Notes: generated from the sequence alone by a model not told the origin. A stretch of 9,008 bases of DNA from Bacillota bacterium (GCA_021810725.1 JAJZIE010000088.1:1-9008), one strand, 5' to 3'; shown: positions 1-6,697, numbered from the stretch's first letter. Numbers and translations: made by a program.

Positions 1-1
1 C

Positions 2-1153
2 CGGCGTCTCGAGCTCGACGTCCGCGAGGTGGCGGCGACGAGCGGCATGATGGGCGGCAGCGGCGCGATCGAGTTCCAGCTGCCGCTGGCGGGCGGTGAG
101 GACGAGATCGTCTCCTGCGCGGCCTGCGGCTACCTCGCCAACCGGGAGGCGGCGCAAAGGCGCCCGCGGGCCGGCGAGAGCCAGGGGGAGCGGGAGCCGC
201 GTCTGGTCGAGACCCCCGGCGCCACGAGCATCGCCGCCCTCGCGGCCGCACTCGGCTGCAGGGCTCGGGATACCTTGAAAGGCGTCTTCTACGACCACTC
301 CGGCACCACGGTGATGGCCCTCGTGACGGGGGACCGCCAGGTGGAGGAGGCGAAGCTCGAGGCCGCCCTAGGTGGCGCGCTGCGGCCGCTCGGGGCCGAC
401 GAGGCCGCCGCACGGGGCCTGGTGGTCGGGTATGCGGGACCAGTGGGACTCGAGCTGCCGGGCCCGCTCCTCATCGTGCTGGACGAGGAGGCCCGTGGGG
501 CAGAGGCGCTCGTCTGCGGTGCCAACCGCGAAGGCTGGCATCTCGCGGGCGTCCGGCCGGGGCGGAACTTCACCTGGCAGGTCGCGGCGGACATCGCCAA
601 GGTGGAGGCGGGCGACGCCTGCCCGCACTGCGGCTCAGCGCTCGCGGTGGAGCGCTCCCTGGAGCTCGGCCACATCTTCCGCCTGGGCACGCGCTACGCG
701 GAGCGGCTGGGCCTCGTCCTGCAGGGCTCGGACAACGTACCGCGGCCGCTCTGGATGGGATCCTACGGCATCGGCGTCACGCGGCTGCTCGCCGCCGTGA
801 TCGAGGCCCACCACGACGAACACGGCATCGTCTGGCCAGAGGCGGCCGCGCCTTATGCGGCGCATCTGCTGACGCTCGGCGAGGAGGCCGAGGCGCTCGA
901 GATCGCGGAAGAGCTCGAGCGAGGCGGCGGCGGGCGCATTCTCTGGGACGACCGCTCCGTGACGGCGGGCGTCAAGTTCCAGGACGCGGATCTGCTCGGG
1001 CTGCCCTGGCGGCTGACCGTGGGTCGACGCTCCCTCGCGCAGGGCGGTGTCGAGGTGCGCAGGCGCGGGAACAAAGAGACGCGCATCGTTCCGCGGGCGG
1101 AGCTGCCGGGCCTCCTGGGCTCGCTCCTCGCGGGCGACGCGCGTCCGGACTAG
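2..1153 (+). CDS. proS: Prolyl-tRNA synthetase, bacterial type with editing insert (5' truncated by window edge)
   Basis: Charges tRNA-Pro with proline in the cytoplasm. The reading frame is open to the left edge, so the gene begins outside the window; the GTG at 29 is internal. The 383 visible codons match roughly the last two thirds of the usual ~570-residue enzyme. Seen in order: the conserved GMMGGSGAIEFQ stretch, a CAACGYLAN segment, and an INS (YbaK-like) editing domain at about 209-570. The editing domain has the DTLKGVFYD lysine segment, a GYAGP loop matching the family GxxxP loop, and a conserved His in EGWHLAG. After it come CPHCG, GHIFRLGTRY, class II motif 3 (GSYGIGVTRLLAA), the IVWPEAAAPY entry and the anticodon-binding domain (VKFQDADLLGLPWRLTVG). 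The two CxxC pairs resemble Bacillota-type enzymes. The editing domain, which hydrolyses Ala-tRNA-Pro, looks intact. Its TAG stop shares four bases with the stop of convergent panC. Confidence 0.96.
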   Translation, partial: RRLELDVREVAATSGMMGGSGAIEFQLPLAGGEDEIVSCAACGYLANREAAQRRPRAGESQGEREPRLVETPGATSIAALAAALGCRARDTLKGVFYDHSGTTVMALVTGDRQVEEAKLEAALGGALRPLGADEAAARGLVVGYAGPVGLELPGPLLIVLDEEARGAEALVCGANREGWHLAGVRPGRNFTWQVAADIAKVEAGDACPHCGSALAVERSLELGHIFRLGTRYAERLGLVLQGSDNVPRPLWMGSYGIGVTRLLAAVIEAHHDEHGIVWPEAAAPYAAHLLTLGEEAEALEIAEELERGGGGRILWDDRSVTAGVKFQDADLLGLPWRLTVGRRSLAQGGVEVRRRGNKETRIVPRAELPGLLGSLLAGDARPD

Positions 1154-1992
1154 AGTTCGACGATCAGGTTGTCGATCAGCCGGGTCTTGCCGAAGTAGGC
1201 GGCGGCGGCGAGCATGACCCGGCCCGTGAGATCCGTCTTCGCCTTCATGGTGTCCGGATCCACGACGGCGGCGTAGTCCAGGCGCGCGAGCGGCTCCTCG
1301 GCGATACGCCGCTCGATCGCCGCCTGGACGGCGGAGCCTTCCATGCCCGCGAGCGCCGCCTCGCGACCCTGCTCGAGCGCCATGTACAGGCTGGGCGCCG
1401 CCTCGCGCTGCTCGGGCGAGAGGTAGACGTTGCGGGACGAGAGGGCCAGCCCGTCCGGCTCGCGAACGGTCGGCACGACCCGCAGTTCGAGCGGCAGGTC
1501 GAGATCCTGGCAGAGCCGGCGCACCACCGCCACCTGCTGTCCGTCCTTCTGGCCGAAATAGGCTCTGTCCGGCCAGACGATGTGGAAGAGCTTCAGCACC
1601 ACCGTCGCCACGCCCTGGAAATGGGTCGGTCGCGTGCCGCCCTCCAGCGTGTGCGAGAGCTCCGGCACCGCGACTTCCGTGAGGAGCGGCCGCGGGTAGA
1701 TCTCGGCGACGTCGGGCTGGAAGAGGAAGTCCGTGCCGGCCGCGGTCAGGATCGCCCGGTCGCGCGCGCTGTCGCGCGGGTAGCTTTCGAAGTCCTCGTT
1801 CGGCGCGAACTGCAGAGGGTTCACGAAGATGCTCACCACGACCACGTCGCACTCCTCGCGCGCGGCGCGCACCAGGGCCTCGTGGCCCCGGTGCAGATAC
1901 CCCATGGTGGGTACGAAGCCGATGCTGCGAGAGGCCCGGCGAAGTGGTTCCAGCCGGGCCCGCAGCTCGGCGATGCGGGTAACGACCTGCAC
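1150..1992 (-). CDS. panC: Pantothenate synthetase (pantoate--beta-alanine ligase)
   Basis: Joins pantoate and beta-alanine using ATP, through a pantoyl-adenylate, as the last step of vitamin B5 synthesis in the cytosol. At 280 residues it has the normal family length. Visible motifs are PTMGYLHRGH (28-37, the HIGH-like ATP site), SIFVNPLQF (54-62), HFQGVATVVLKL (124-135), FGQKDGQQ (146-153) and REPDGLALSSRN (177-188, the KMSKS-like region). The family's GEKDxQQ motif reads GQKDGQQ here, a modest variation in an otherwise intact active site. The GTG start follows directly on the TGA of panB, and a GGAGGA ribosome site at 2002-2007 lies inside the end of panB, nine bases upstream, so translation is probably coupled. 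The stop overlaps the proS stop on the other strand, leaving no room for a terminator between the two genes. Confidence 0.96.
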   Translation of the reverse strand: MQVVTRIAELRARLEPLRRASRSIGFVPTMGYLHRGHEALVRAAREECDVVVVSIFVNPLQFAPNEDFESYPRDSARDRAILTAAGTDFLFQPDVAEIYPRPLLTEVAVPELSHTLEGGTRPTHFQGVATVVLKLFHIVWPDRAYFGQKDGQQVAVVRRLCQDLDLPLELRVVPTVREPDGLALSSRNVYLSPEQREAAPSLYMALEQGREAALAGMEGSAVQAAIERRIAEEPLARLDYAAVVDPDTMKAKTDLTGRVMLAAAAYFGKTRLIDNLIVEL

Positions 1993-2907
1993 TCAGGCTT
2001 TTCCTCCGTACAATCCGTGTTCCGGATCGCCGCCTTCGGGTGCGTACCCCGGGGCGGGATCGCCGCTGCCCAGTGCGGCGACGACGGCTGCCGCCTCCGC
2101 GCCCAGGCTGGTCGCGTGCTCGGGTCCGGGATACTCGCCCTCCCGCACGTCCCGACAGTAGGCGGCCGCCGCTTCGCGGATCGCCGTCCCTACCTCGGCG
2201 TAGCGCCGCGCATGGCGCGGCCCCTGCCCCTCGGCGAGTCCGACGAGATCGTGGAGCACCAGCACCTGCCCGTCACAGCCGGGGCCGGAACCGATCCCGA
2301 TCGTGGGAATGCGCAGCCGGCGCGAGATCGCCTCCGCCACCTCCACGGGCACCAGTTCAAGCACGACACCGAACGCGCCGGCGTCTTCGAGGGCCAGCGC
2401 GTCGTCGAGCAGGCGGCGGGCGGCCTCGGCCGTACGCCCCTGGACGCGCCAGCCGCCCAGGGCATGCACCGACTGGGGCGTGAGGCCGATGTGGCCGAGC
2501 ACCGGGATGCCGACGCGGCACATGCGTCGCACCGTCTCCCGCATCTCCACGCCGCCCTCGAGCTTCACCGCCTGGGCACCGCCATCCGCGAGGAGCCTGC
2601 CGGCGTTGGCGACCGCATCGTCCTGGGACAGCTGAAAGCTGAGGAAGGGCATGTCCGCGATGACGAGAGCGTGCTCGGCGGCTCGCGCCACCATGCGCGT
2701 GTGGTAGACCGCGTCCGCCATGGTGACGCCCAGGGTGTTGCCCTGACCCTGCACGACCATGCCAAGGCTGTCGCCGATCAGCAGCGCGTCGACGCCGGCC
2801 AGGTCGCAGAGCCGGGCTGTCGGGTAGTCGTAAGCGGTCAGCATGGTGATCCGCTGACCGCGGGCCTTCATGTCGAGGAACGTGCGCGTCGTCACTCGTG
2901 CGGCCAT
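1993..2907 (-). CDS. panB: Ketopantoate hydroxymethyltransferase
   Basis: Transfers a hydroxymethyl group from 5,10-methylene-tetrahydrofolate to 2-ketoisovalerate to give ketopantoate, the first committed step of pantothenate synthesis. From the chosen ATG it has 304 residues. Visible motifs are LTAYDYPTA (23-31), IGDSLGMV (44-51, Mg-binding Asp46), ADMPF (84-88), KLEGG (115-119), GHIGLTPQ (138-145), ELVP with the catalytic-type Glu184, and GIGSGPGCDGQVLV (204-217). All expected active-site acids and the Lys are present. A GTG three codons upstream (2916) would overlap the preceding stop. I prefer the ATG at 2907 because the strong GGAGGTGA at 2913-2920 sits eight bases before it and would itself contain the GTG. 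The C-terminal tail of about 40 residues is Pro/Gly-rich and looks family-variable. It is the middle gene of the panG-like, panB, panC set. Confidence 0.96.
   Translation of the reverse strand: MAARVTTRTFLDMKARGQRITMLTAYDYPTARLCDLAGVDALLIGDSLGMVVQGQGNTLGVTMADAVYHTRMVARAAEHALVIADMPFLSFQLSQDDAVANAGRLLADGGAQAVKLEGGVEMRETVRRMCRVGIPVLGHIGLTPQSVHALGGWRVQGRTAEAARRLLDDALALEDAGAFGVVLELVPVEVAEAISRRLRIPTIGIGSGPGCDGQVLVLHDLVGLAEGQGPRHARRYAEVGTAIREAAAAYCRDVREGEYPGPEHATSLGAEAAAVVAALGSGDPAPGYAPEGGDPEHGLYGGKA
2002..2007 (-). promoter_or_regulatory. Ribosome-binding site of panC inside the end of panB
   Basis: The minus strand reads GGAGGA, nine bases before the GTG start at 1992, within the last codons of panB. 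It supports the GTG start that follows directly after the panB TGA. Confidence 0.65.
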
Positions 2908-2912
2908 CTCGC

Positions 2913-2920
2913 TCACCTCC
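2913..2920 (-). promoter_or_regulatory. Ribosome-binding site that fixes the panB start and overlaps the panG-like stop
   Basis: The minus strand reads GGAGGTGA, a near-perfect Shine-Dalgarno sequence. Its TGA is the stop of the upstream gene, and its core ends eight bases before the ATG at 2907. This favours the ATG over the GTG at 2916 and implies translational coupling. Confidence 0.7.
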
Positions 2921-3779
2921 GCAACATCGCGTTCAGTTTGTCCGCCTCGGCCGGCGGAAGACTCCCCTTCTCGCGGGCCAGGGCGACCGCCACGAGGCCC
3001 AGCGTGCGGTAGATCTCCTCCGCGGGACCTTGCAGCAGGTCGAGATGTGCCTCCACGGTGCCGAGGTCACCGCGCTCGACCGGCCCTGTGAGGGCCTGAG
3101 GCAGGCCAAGTCGCAGGAGGTTCTCGACGCTTCCGCGGCTGAGCGGCAGAAGAGCCTGCAGGGCTTCCTCGCGCCGGACTCGATCATCCGATCCCGCCGC
3201 GGTGCTGGCGGCGACGCTGAGGAGGGCGACGAGGGCGTTGCTGGCGAGCGAGCACGCCGCGTGCAGGCGGGGCTTGTCCTCCGCCGCGACCTGCCACGGC
3301 CGCATGCCGAGCGCCACGGCCAGCCACTCGCCGGCCGATCGCGCGCCGGGCGTCCCTTCGAGGCTGCACGTGATGCCGTCAAAGAGCCGGGGGCCGAGTT
3401 CGGGGTCCGCGAAGGACTGCATGGGGTGCAGCGCGAGAACGTCGGCACCATGCGCCTGGGCTGCCGAGAGCGCCTCGCTGGGGAGGGCGCCCGCCGTGTG
3501 CACGACGACCTGTCCGGCACGGAAGGCCCCGGCCGCGCCGAGTTCGGCCGCAAGGGGCCGCACGGCGCGGTCGGGGACCGTCAGGAAGACCCAGTCGGCC
3601 GCCCGGCAGAGCTGCGGGGCCGAGGGGTGGATCGCGAGGCCGGTGCGCAGCCGGAAGAGGTCCTGTGCGGCCTGAGAGCCGCCCGCGGCGCCAAGCACCG
3701 ACATATGGTCACGCAGGGCCAGGGCCATGGCTGTGCCGACCCGCCCGGGACCGACGATCGCGACGGCCTTGCCTGCCAT
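2913..3779 (-). CDS. panG: Rossmann-fold/DUF2520 dehydrogenase, probable PanG-type ketopantoate reductase
   Basis: A 288-residue NAD(P)-binding protein. The N-terminal Rossmann motif VAIVGPGRVGTAMA (6-19) is followed by the strand WVFLTVPDRAV (63-73), VVHTAGAL (92-99) and HPMQSF (118-123). The C-terminal helical DUF2520 part starts near residue 165 and contains DKPRLHAACSLASN, where Lys169 and Asn181 match the Lys/Asn spacing seen in beta-hydroxyacid dehydrogenase-like families. From memory, proteins of this two-domain type were shown in Francisella to be an alternative ketopantoate reductase named PanG, unrelated in detail to PanE. Placement directly before panB and panC fits that job: ketopantoate to pantoate with NAD(P)H. 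The function is inferred from family and context, since no substrate residue can be proven here. Its stop lies within the panB ribosome site. The ATG is preceded by a G-rich AGGGGGG and an extended -10 box. Confidence 0.75.
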   Translation of the reverse strand: MAGKAVAIVGPGRVGTAMALALRDHMSVLGAAGGSQAAQDLFRLRTGLAIHPSAPQLCRAADWVFLTVPDRAVRPLAAELGAAGAFRAGQVVVHTAGALPSEALSAAQAHGADVLALHPMQSFADPELGPRLFDGITCSLEGTPGARSAGEWLAVALGMRPWQVAAEDKPRLHAACSLASNALVALLSVAASTAAGSDDRVRREEALQALLPLSRGSVENLLRLGLPQALTGPVERGDLGTVEAHLDLLQGPAEEIYRTLGLVAVALAREKGSLPPAEADKLNAMLRR

Positions 3780-3800
3780 GCGCGCCCCCCTGTCCCTGGC

Positions 3801-3809
3801 ATTCTACCA
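3801..3809 (-). promoter_or_regulatory. Extended -10 element before the panG-like gene
   Basis: The minus strand reads TGGTAGAAT, an extended -10 (TGn plus TAGAAT, five of six bases), 21 bases before the ATG at 3779. No recognisable -35 lies 16-18 bases upstream, which an extended -10 can partly replace. It suggests the pan genes have their own start site rather than depending on the lipoprotein transcript. A short inverted repeat, GCGCC (3811-3815) with GGCGC (3823-3827), lies directly upstream; it lacks a T run and is not a convincing terminator. Confidence 0.4.
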
Positions 3810-3838
3810 TGCGCCTCGCGACGGCGCCGACGTCACCC

Positions 3839-4429
3839 CTAGTGCTGACTGCTGGCCTGCGTAGCGGTCGACGAAACCACAAACTTGATCCACATGCCAT
3901 CCTGGCTCGCCTGTCCGGGCACGCCGCAGGCGAGAACGTAACTGCCGGCGGTGCTGGCCACAAACTGGAACGTCTGCGACTGACCGGCCTGCATCCCGAC
4001 CGAAGGGTCGGTGGAGGCCGCACCGGTGAAGGCGGGGGTCAGGTTCGACGCGCTCGGGGCGATCACGACGCTGCTGTTCGAGCCGTTCTCGTTCGTGAAG
4101 TCGACCTTGACCGTCCAGCCCTGGGGTACCGTGATGGTGGCATTGCCCTGGTCGTAACCGTCAAAGTTGTAGTAGAAGTTGTCGATGGTCGCCCCCGAGA
4201 CAATGGACAGCGTCACGGTCTTCGCGGTCGGATCCTGGCTCGCGATAAAGGGGGCCGATGCGCCCGTGGCGGCGGCAGGCTTGGTACTTGGAGACTTCGC
4301 CTTCGCAGCCTTCTTGGCATGGCTCGCGTGGTGGGCAGGCGCGCCCGTACTGGCGGCGGACCCGCACCCTGCCAGCAGCAGGCTGACCCCGGCAACAGCG
4401 ATCAGGGTGCGCGGGCGCAACACTCGCAT
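3839..4429 (-). CDS. Sulfocyanin-like cupredoxin lipoprotein lacking the copper-ligand histidines
   Basis: A 196-residue predicted lipoprotein. The signal peptide has positive Arg residues, a hydrophobic core and lipobox LLAGC with Cys22. A His/Lys/Ala-rich linker (about 23-60; His33, His34, His37) leads to a beta-rich domain (about 70-187). That domain resembles sulfocyanin-type blue copper proteins: NFDGYDQGNATITVPQGW (88-105), VKVDFTNEN (107-115) and YVLACGVPGQASQDGMW (164-180). In the family, copper is held by a His after the FTNE strand, then Cys, His and Met in a CGVPGHxxxGM-type loop. Here the first His position is Asn/Ser (GSNSSVV, 117-122), the second is Gln173 with one extra loop residue, and Cys168 and Met179 remain. 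It is probably anchored outside the cell membrane, either as a redox protein with an altered site or as a non-copper derivative. It has its own plausible promoter and lies 59 bases upstream of the pan genes on the same strand, with no clear link in function. Confidence 0.75.
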   Translation of the reverse strand: MRVLRPRTLIAVAGVSLLLAGCGSAASTGAPAHHASHAKKAAKAKSPSTKPAAATGASAPFIASQDPTAKTVTLSIVSGATIDNFYYNFDGYDQGNATITVPQGWTVKVDFTNENGSNSSVVIAPSASNLTPAFTGAASTDPSVGMQAGQSQTFQFVASTAGSYVLACGVPGQASQDGMWIKFVVSSTATQASSQH

Positions 4430-4450
4430 CTGTACTCCCCCTTTTGCGAA

Positions 4451-4478
4451 AACGTACCACGTCCTTCGCCAAGGTCAA
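4451..4478 (-). promoter_or_regulatory. Sigma-70-type promoter of the sulfocyanin-like lipoprotein gene
   Basis: Read on the minus strand, TTGACC (4473-4478, five of six consensus bases) is separated by 16 bases from TACGTT (4451-4456), which is preceded by TGG as in an extended -10. Transcription would begin near 4443-4445. That gives a short leader of about 15 bases holding GGGGGAG (4435-4441), five bases before the ATG at 4429. The -10 is weak but the -35 is strong. Confidence 0.5.
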
Positions 4479-4540
4479 TAGGATTTGTAAGGTTTGCCGA
4501 CAAGAGGCCGCAAAGCGTGGCTGGAATACCCGCGTTTAGG

Positions 4541-4552
4541 CTCCACGTGGAG
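4541..4552. promoter_or_regulatory. Perfect 12-bp palindrome, candidate operator of the hotdog gene
   Basis: CTCCACGTGGAG reads the same on both strands. It lies in the 196-bp gap between the divergent lipoprotein and hotdog genes, eleven bases before a plus-strand -10-like GATAAT (4563-4568, five of six bases). It would occupy the -35/spacer region of that promoter, a usual place for a regulator to bind. No good -35 is visible, which would suit an activated or repressed promoter. The rest of this gap shows only the lipoprotein promoter and the GGAGGAG site at 4609-4615. Confidence 0.35.
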
Positions 4553-4625
4553 GTTGCGCTAGGATAATGCAAGCGGGACATGCATCGTAACCTTGCGGTG
4601 CCCCGTCCGGAGGAGTGGTTTTGCG

Positions 4626-5420
4626 TTGGCAGAGAGCCCCGAGCCCGCGATCATGGCGCGCCTCAACCCTTTCCGCTCGGCCCTTGGCCTGCGGGTGTCG
4701 TTCCCCGGGCCTGGCCAGGCGCGTGTCGACGCCGACCCTAGACCAGCCAGCCAGGGCGACGACGGGTGCATCGCGCCGGGTGTCCTTCTGACGCTCATGG
4801 ACATCGCGCTGGGCCACGCCGTCGCCTCGCGTCTGCCTGAGCCCTCGTCGTTCGCCACCGTGAGCCTGCAGATCTTGGTGCGGAGCGCGTGGCCCACTGG
4901 GCGGCTTACGGCCGCGGCCGGCGCGCAGCCGCTCGCCCCGGACTGGCGCGAAGCTGCCGCCGAGGGCACGGTGTACTCGTCCAAGGGCGACCCGGTCGCC
5001 ACGGCGCAGGGTTTTTTCGCGCGCGGGGCGGGCGGCGGCCGGCACCTCGCGCCGGTGCGCGACGCGGACGGGTTCGGGAGTTTTCGGCAGCTCCTGGGCC
5101 TGCGTGACGCCGAAGACTCTCTCGTCATGGCGGTCGAGCATCGGCACCTCAATCCCGATGGCGTCATGCATGGCGGAGCGATGGCGGCTTTCCTCGACGA
5201 GGCGATGCGGGCCGGGCTGCGCAAGGATGGCGCGGGGCCGGGACGCCTCGGCAGCTTCTCGATCCGCTATCTCCTGCCCGGCAGGCCCGGAGCGCTGCGA
5301 GCCTTCCCGCGCGTGGAGCGCCATGGCCGACGCATCCACTTCGCGTCCGCCTCGGCGCTGGGTGAGGATGGAGGACTGCTCTCCACCGCGGAGGCGACCT
5401 ACCTCGAGGACTTGGGCTAG
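4626..5420 (+). CDS. Tandem hotdog-fold thioesterase-like protein (PaaI type)
   Basis: A protein of 264 residues built of two hotdog domains, of the kind that hydrolyses or binds acyl-CoA thioesters in the cytoplasm. The second half (about 140-262) has the typical PaaI motif LNPDGVMHGGAMAAFLDEA, with His182-Gly-Gly and Asp191 nine residues on. It continues with SFSIRYLLPG and an RRIHFASAS strand. The first half (about 15-130) has the matching segment GCIAPGVLLTLMDIALG: Asp59 is kept, but HGG is replaced by APG. The N-terminal domain may therefore be a structural or binding partner of the C-terminal one. No ATG lies near the domain start. I chose TTG at 4626 because GGAGGAG at 4609-4615 lies ten bases upstream. 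TTG at 4593 lacks such a site, and the ATG at 4653 has no ribosome site. The substrate is unknown. The stop overlaps the convergent MFS stop. Confidence 0.85.
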   Translation: MAESPEPAIMARLNPFRSALGLRVSFPGPGQARVDADPRPASQGDDGCIAPGVLLTLMDIALGHAVASRLPEPSSFATVSLQILVRSAWPTGRLTAAAGAQPLAPDWREAAAEGTVYSSKGDPVATAQGFFARGAGGGRHLAPVRDADGFGSFRQLLGLRDAEDSLVMAVEHRHLNPDGVMHGGAMAAFLDEAMRAGLRKDGAGPGRLGSFSIRYLLPGRPGALRAFPRVERHGRRIHFASASALGEDGGLLSTAEATYLEDLG

Positions 5421-6697
5421 TCCGCCTGATTTCCGCCCGGAGCCGGCGAGCGGTCCATGGTCGCCGGATCGCGCGCCCGCCTGAAGAAAAAGTTGAACAG
5501 CACCGCATTGGCGGCCTGGAACAGCGCCGCCAGTTCGAGCGGCAGGCCGATCAGGCCGAGCGCCTGCATCAGGTACCCGCCGACCGTCGGGCTGACGGCG
5601 GTCGCGATCTGGGATGGCACGGACGAAGCCGCGTTGAGCCGGCCGCGCTCCTCGGGCGGCACCAACTCCAGTACGAAGGACTGGCGGATCGGGTTCGCGA
5701 CCGTCTGGAACATCATGCGCAGGATGTAGACGAGCCCCGCCAGGGTGAATGTGGGCATGAGCGGCAGGCAGGCGGTGAAGAAGGCTCCGACGAGCCGCGT
5801 CCAGAGGATCGCCGGCACGCTGCCGAGGCGCTGGGCCAGCCGCGCGGCGCCCAGGTAGGGCAGTGCGGTGACGAGGTTCGCGAGGGTGTAGAGACCGGCC
5901 AGGGCGGCGGCGCCCACGTGGTAGCGCACCTCGAGCCAGTAGGTGAGGAACGGTCCGAGGAACCCTACGCCGAGGCCGTTGAGGGTGTTCGTGAGGGAGA
6001 GCCGCCAGATCGCGGACCTGGCGCGTGTGGAGAGCCGGTGCGTCTCATGGGGCAGGCGAGGCGGCAGGGGAGCCTCCCGCACGCCCAGGACCAGTACGCC
6101 CGCCGCCAGCTGCATGACGGCGGCCAGGAGCATGGTCAGGGCTTCGGCGGCGTGGAGCGGCATCGACGAGCGAAGCAGGTCGGGCAGGGCGGCGGCGAGC
6201 GAGCCGACCGCTCCCGCCAGCACGCCGACGAAGCTCAGTTGGCCCAGGACCGCTGCTCTCGCGGACCTCGGCACCACCTCCGCGATCAAGGGCTGCTCGA
6301 CGGGGGCGAAGGGCCCCCAGGCCCCGCCTGAGCCCGCTCCGCCGCCTCGCGCCAAGGCGCCGAAGAAGGCGAAGGCCATCAGTAGCGCATAGCTCTGCGC
6401 GAGGCCGAATCCGGCCGTGGTGATCGCGGCCAGCACGGCCAGAGCGACCAGCACCGGCTTGCGTCCTATGCGGTCGCCGACGAAGCCTGCGGCGAAGAGC
6501 AGCACGGCGGCCCCCACGGATGCCGCCGTGAAGATCAGACCAGCAGCTCCCGCGCCGTAGCCTTGGTGCGCGACGATCAGCGGCAGCACAATCGAGATGA
6601 CGGCCATGCCGAAGCTGCGCACCGCGCGGGAGAGCATCAGCAGGTAGAACTCGCGGCGGCGTTCGATGACGTTGGACAATGCTGCAGCTTCTTTCAT
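5417..6697 (-). CDS. MFS-family membrane transporter
   Basis: A 426-residue polytopic membrane protein of usual major facilitator length. After a short charged N-terminus, hydrophobic segments alternate with short loops through two halves joined by a hydrophilic linker near residues 210-230 (APLPPRLPHETHRLSTRARS), consistent with 12 helices. The cytoplasmic loop 2-3 carries MFS motif A, GFVGDRIGRKPVL (71-83). A second-half relative, LAQRLGS, sits at the equivalent place. VPPEERGRLNAASSVPSQIA in the second half is typical of drug or metabolite exporters of this superfamily. A glycine-rich insert (ARGGGAGSGGAWGPFAP) lies near the fourth helix. The substrate cannot be told. The ATG is preceded by AAGGCGG on the coding strand, which is part of a strong inverted repeat (6698-6720). 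It is transcribed divergently from the CcdA-like gene and convergently with the hotdog gene, so it appears to be a single-gene unit. Confidence 0.9.
   Translation of the reverse strand: MKEAAALSNVIERRREFYLLMLSRAVRSFGMAVISIVLPLIVAHQGYGAGAAGLIFTAASVGAAVLLFAAGFVGDRIGRKPVLVALAVLAAITTAGFGLAQSYALLMAFAFFGALARGGGAGSGGAWGPFAPVEQPLIAEVVPRSARAAVLGQLSFVGVLAGAVGSLAAALPDLLRSSMPLHAAEALTMLLAAVMQLAAGVLVLGVREAPLPPRLPHETHRLSTRARSAIWRLSLTNTLNGLGVGFLGPFLTYWLEVRYHVGAAALAGLYTLANLVTALPYLGAARLAQRLGSVPAILWTRLVGAFFTACLPLMPTFTLAGLVYILRMMFQTVANPIRQSFVLELVPPEERGRLNAASSVPSQIATAVSPTVGGYLMQALGLIGLPLELAALFQAANAVLFNFFFRRARDPATMDRSPAPGGNQAD

Noticed and set aside
635..1852. Long open frame of 405 codons on the minus strand across proS and panC
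   Set aside because: It is Arg/Ala/Gly-rich with no recognisable domain and lies over two clear genes (proS and panC); it is a by-product of high GC content.
1582..3012. Open frame of 476 codons on the plus strand opposite panC and panB
   Set aside because: Antisense to two genes with complete family motifs; its product is His/Arg-rich with no family-like pattern.
3811..3827. Short inverted repeat downstream of the lipoprotein as a terminator
   Set aside because: Five-base arms and no T run on either strand; more likely chance in GC-rich DNA.
2898..3842. Open frame of 314 codons on the plus strand opposite the panG-like gene
   Set aside because: Low-complexity Arg/Gly-rich translation, fully antisense to a gene with a clear Rossmann fold.
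3665..4567. Open frame of 300 codons on the plus strand opposite the lipoprotein
   Set aside because: The opposite strand has a signal peptide with lipobox and a recognisable cupredoxin-like domain; this frame has neither.
4536..5339. Open frame of 267 codons on the minus strand opposite the hotdog gene
   Set aside because: Arg/His-rich translation with no domain; the plus strand carries two hotdog domains and a ribosome site.
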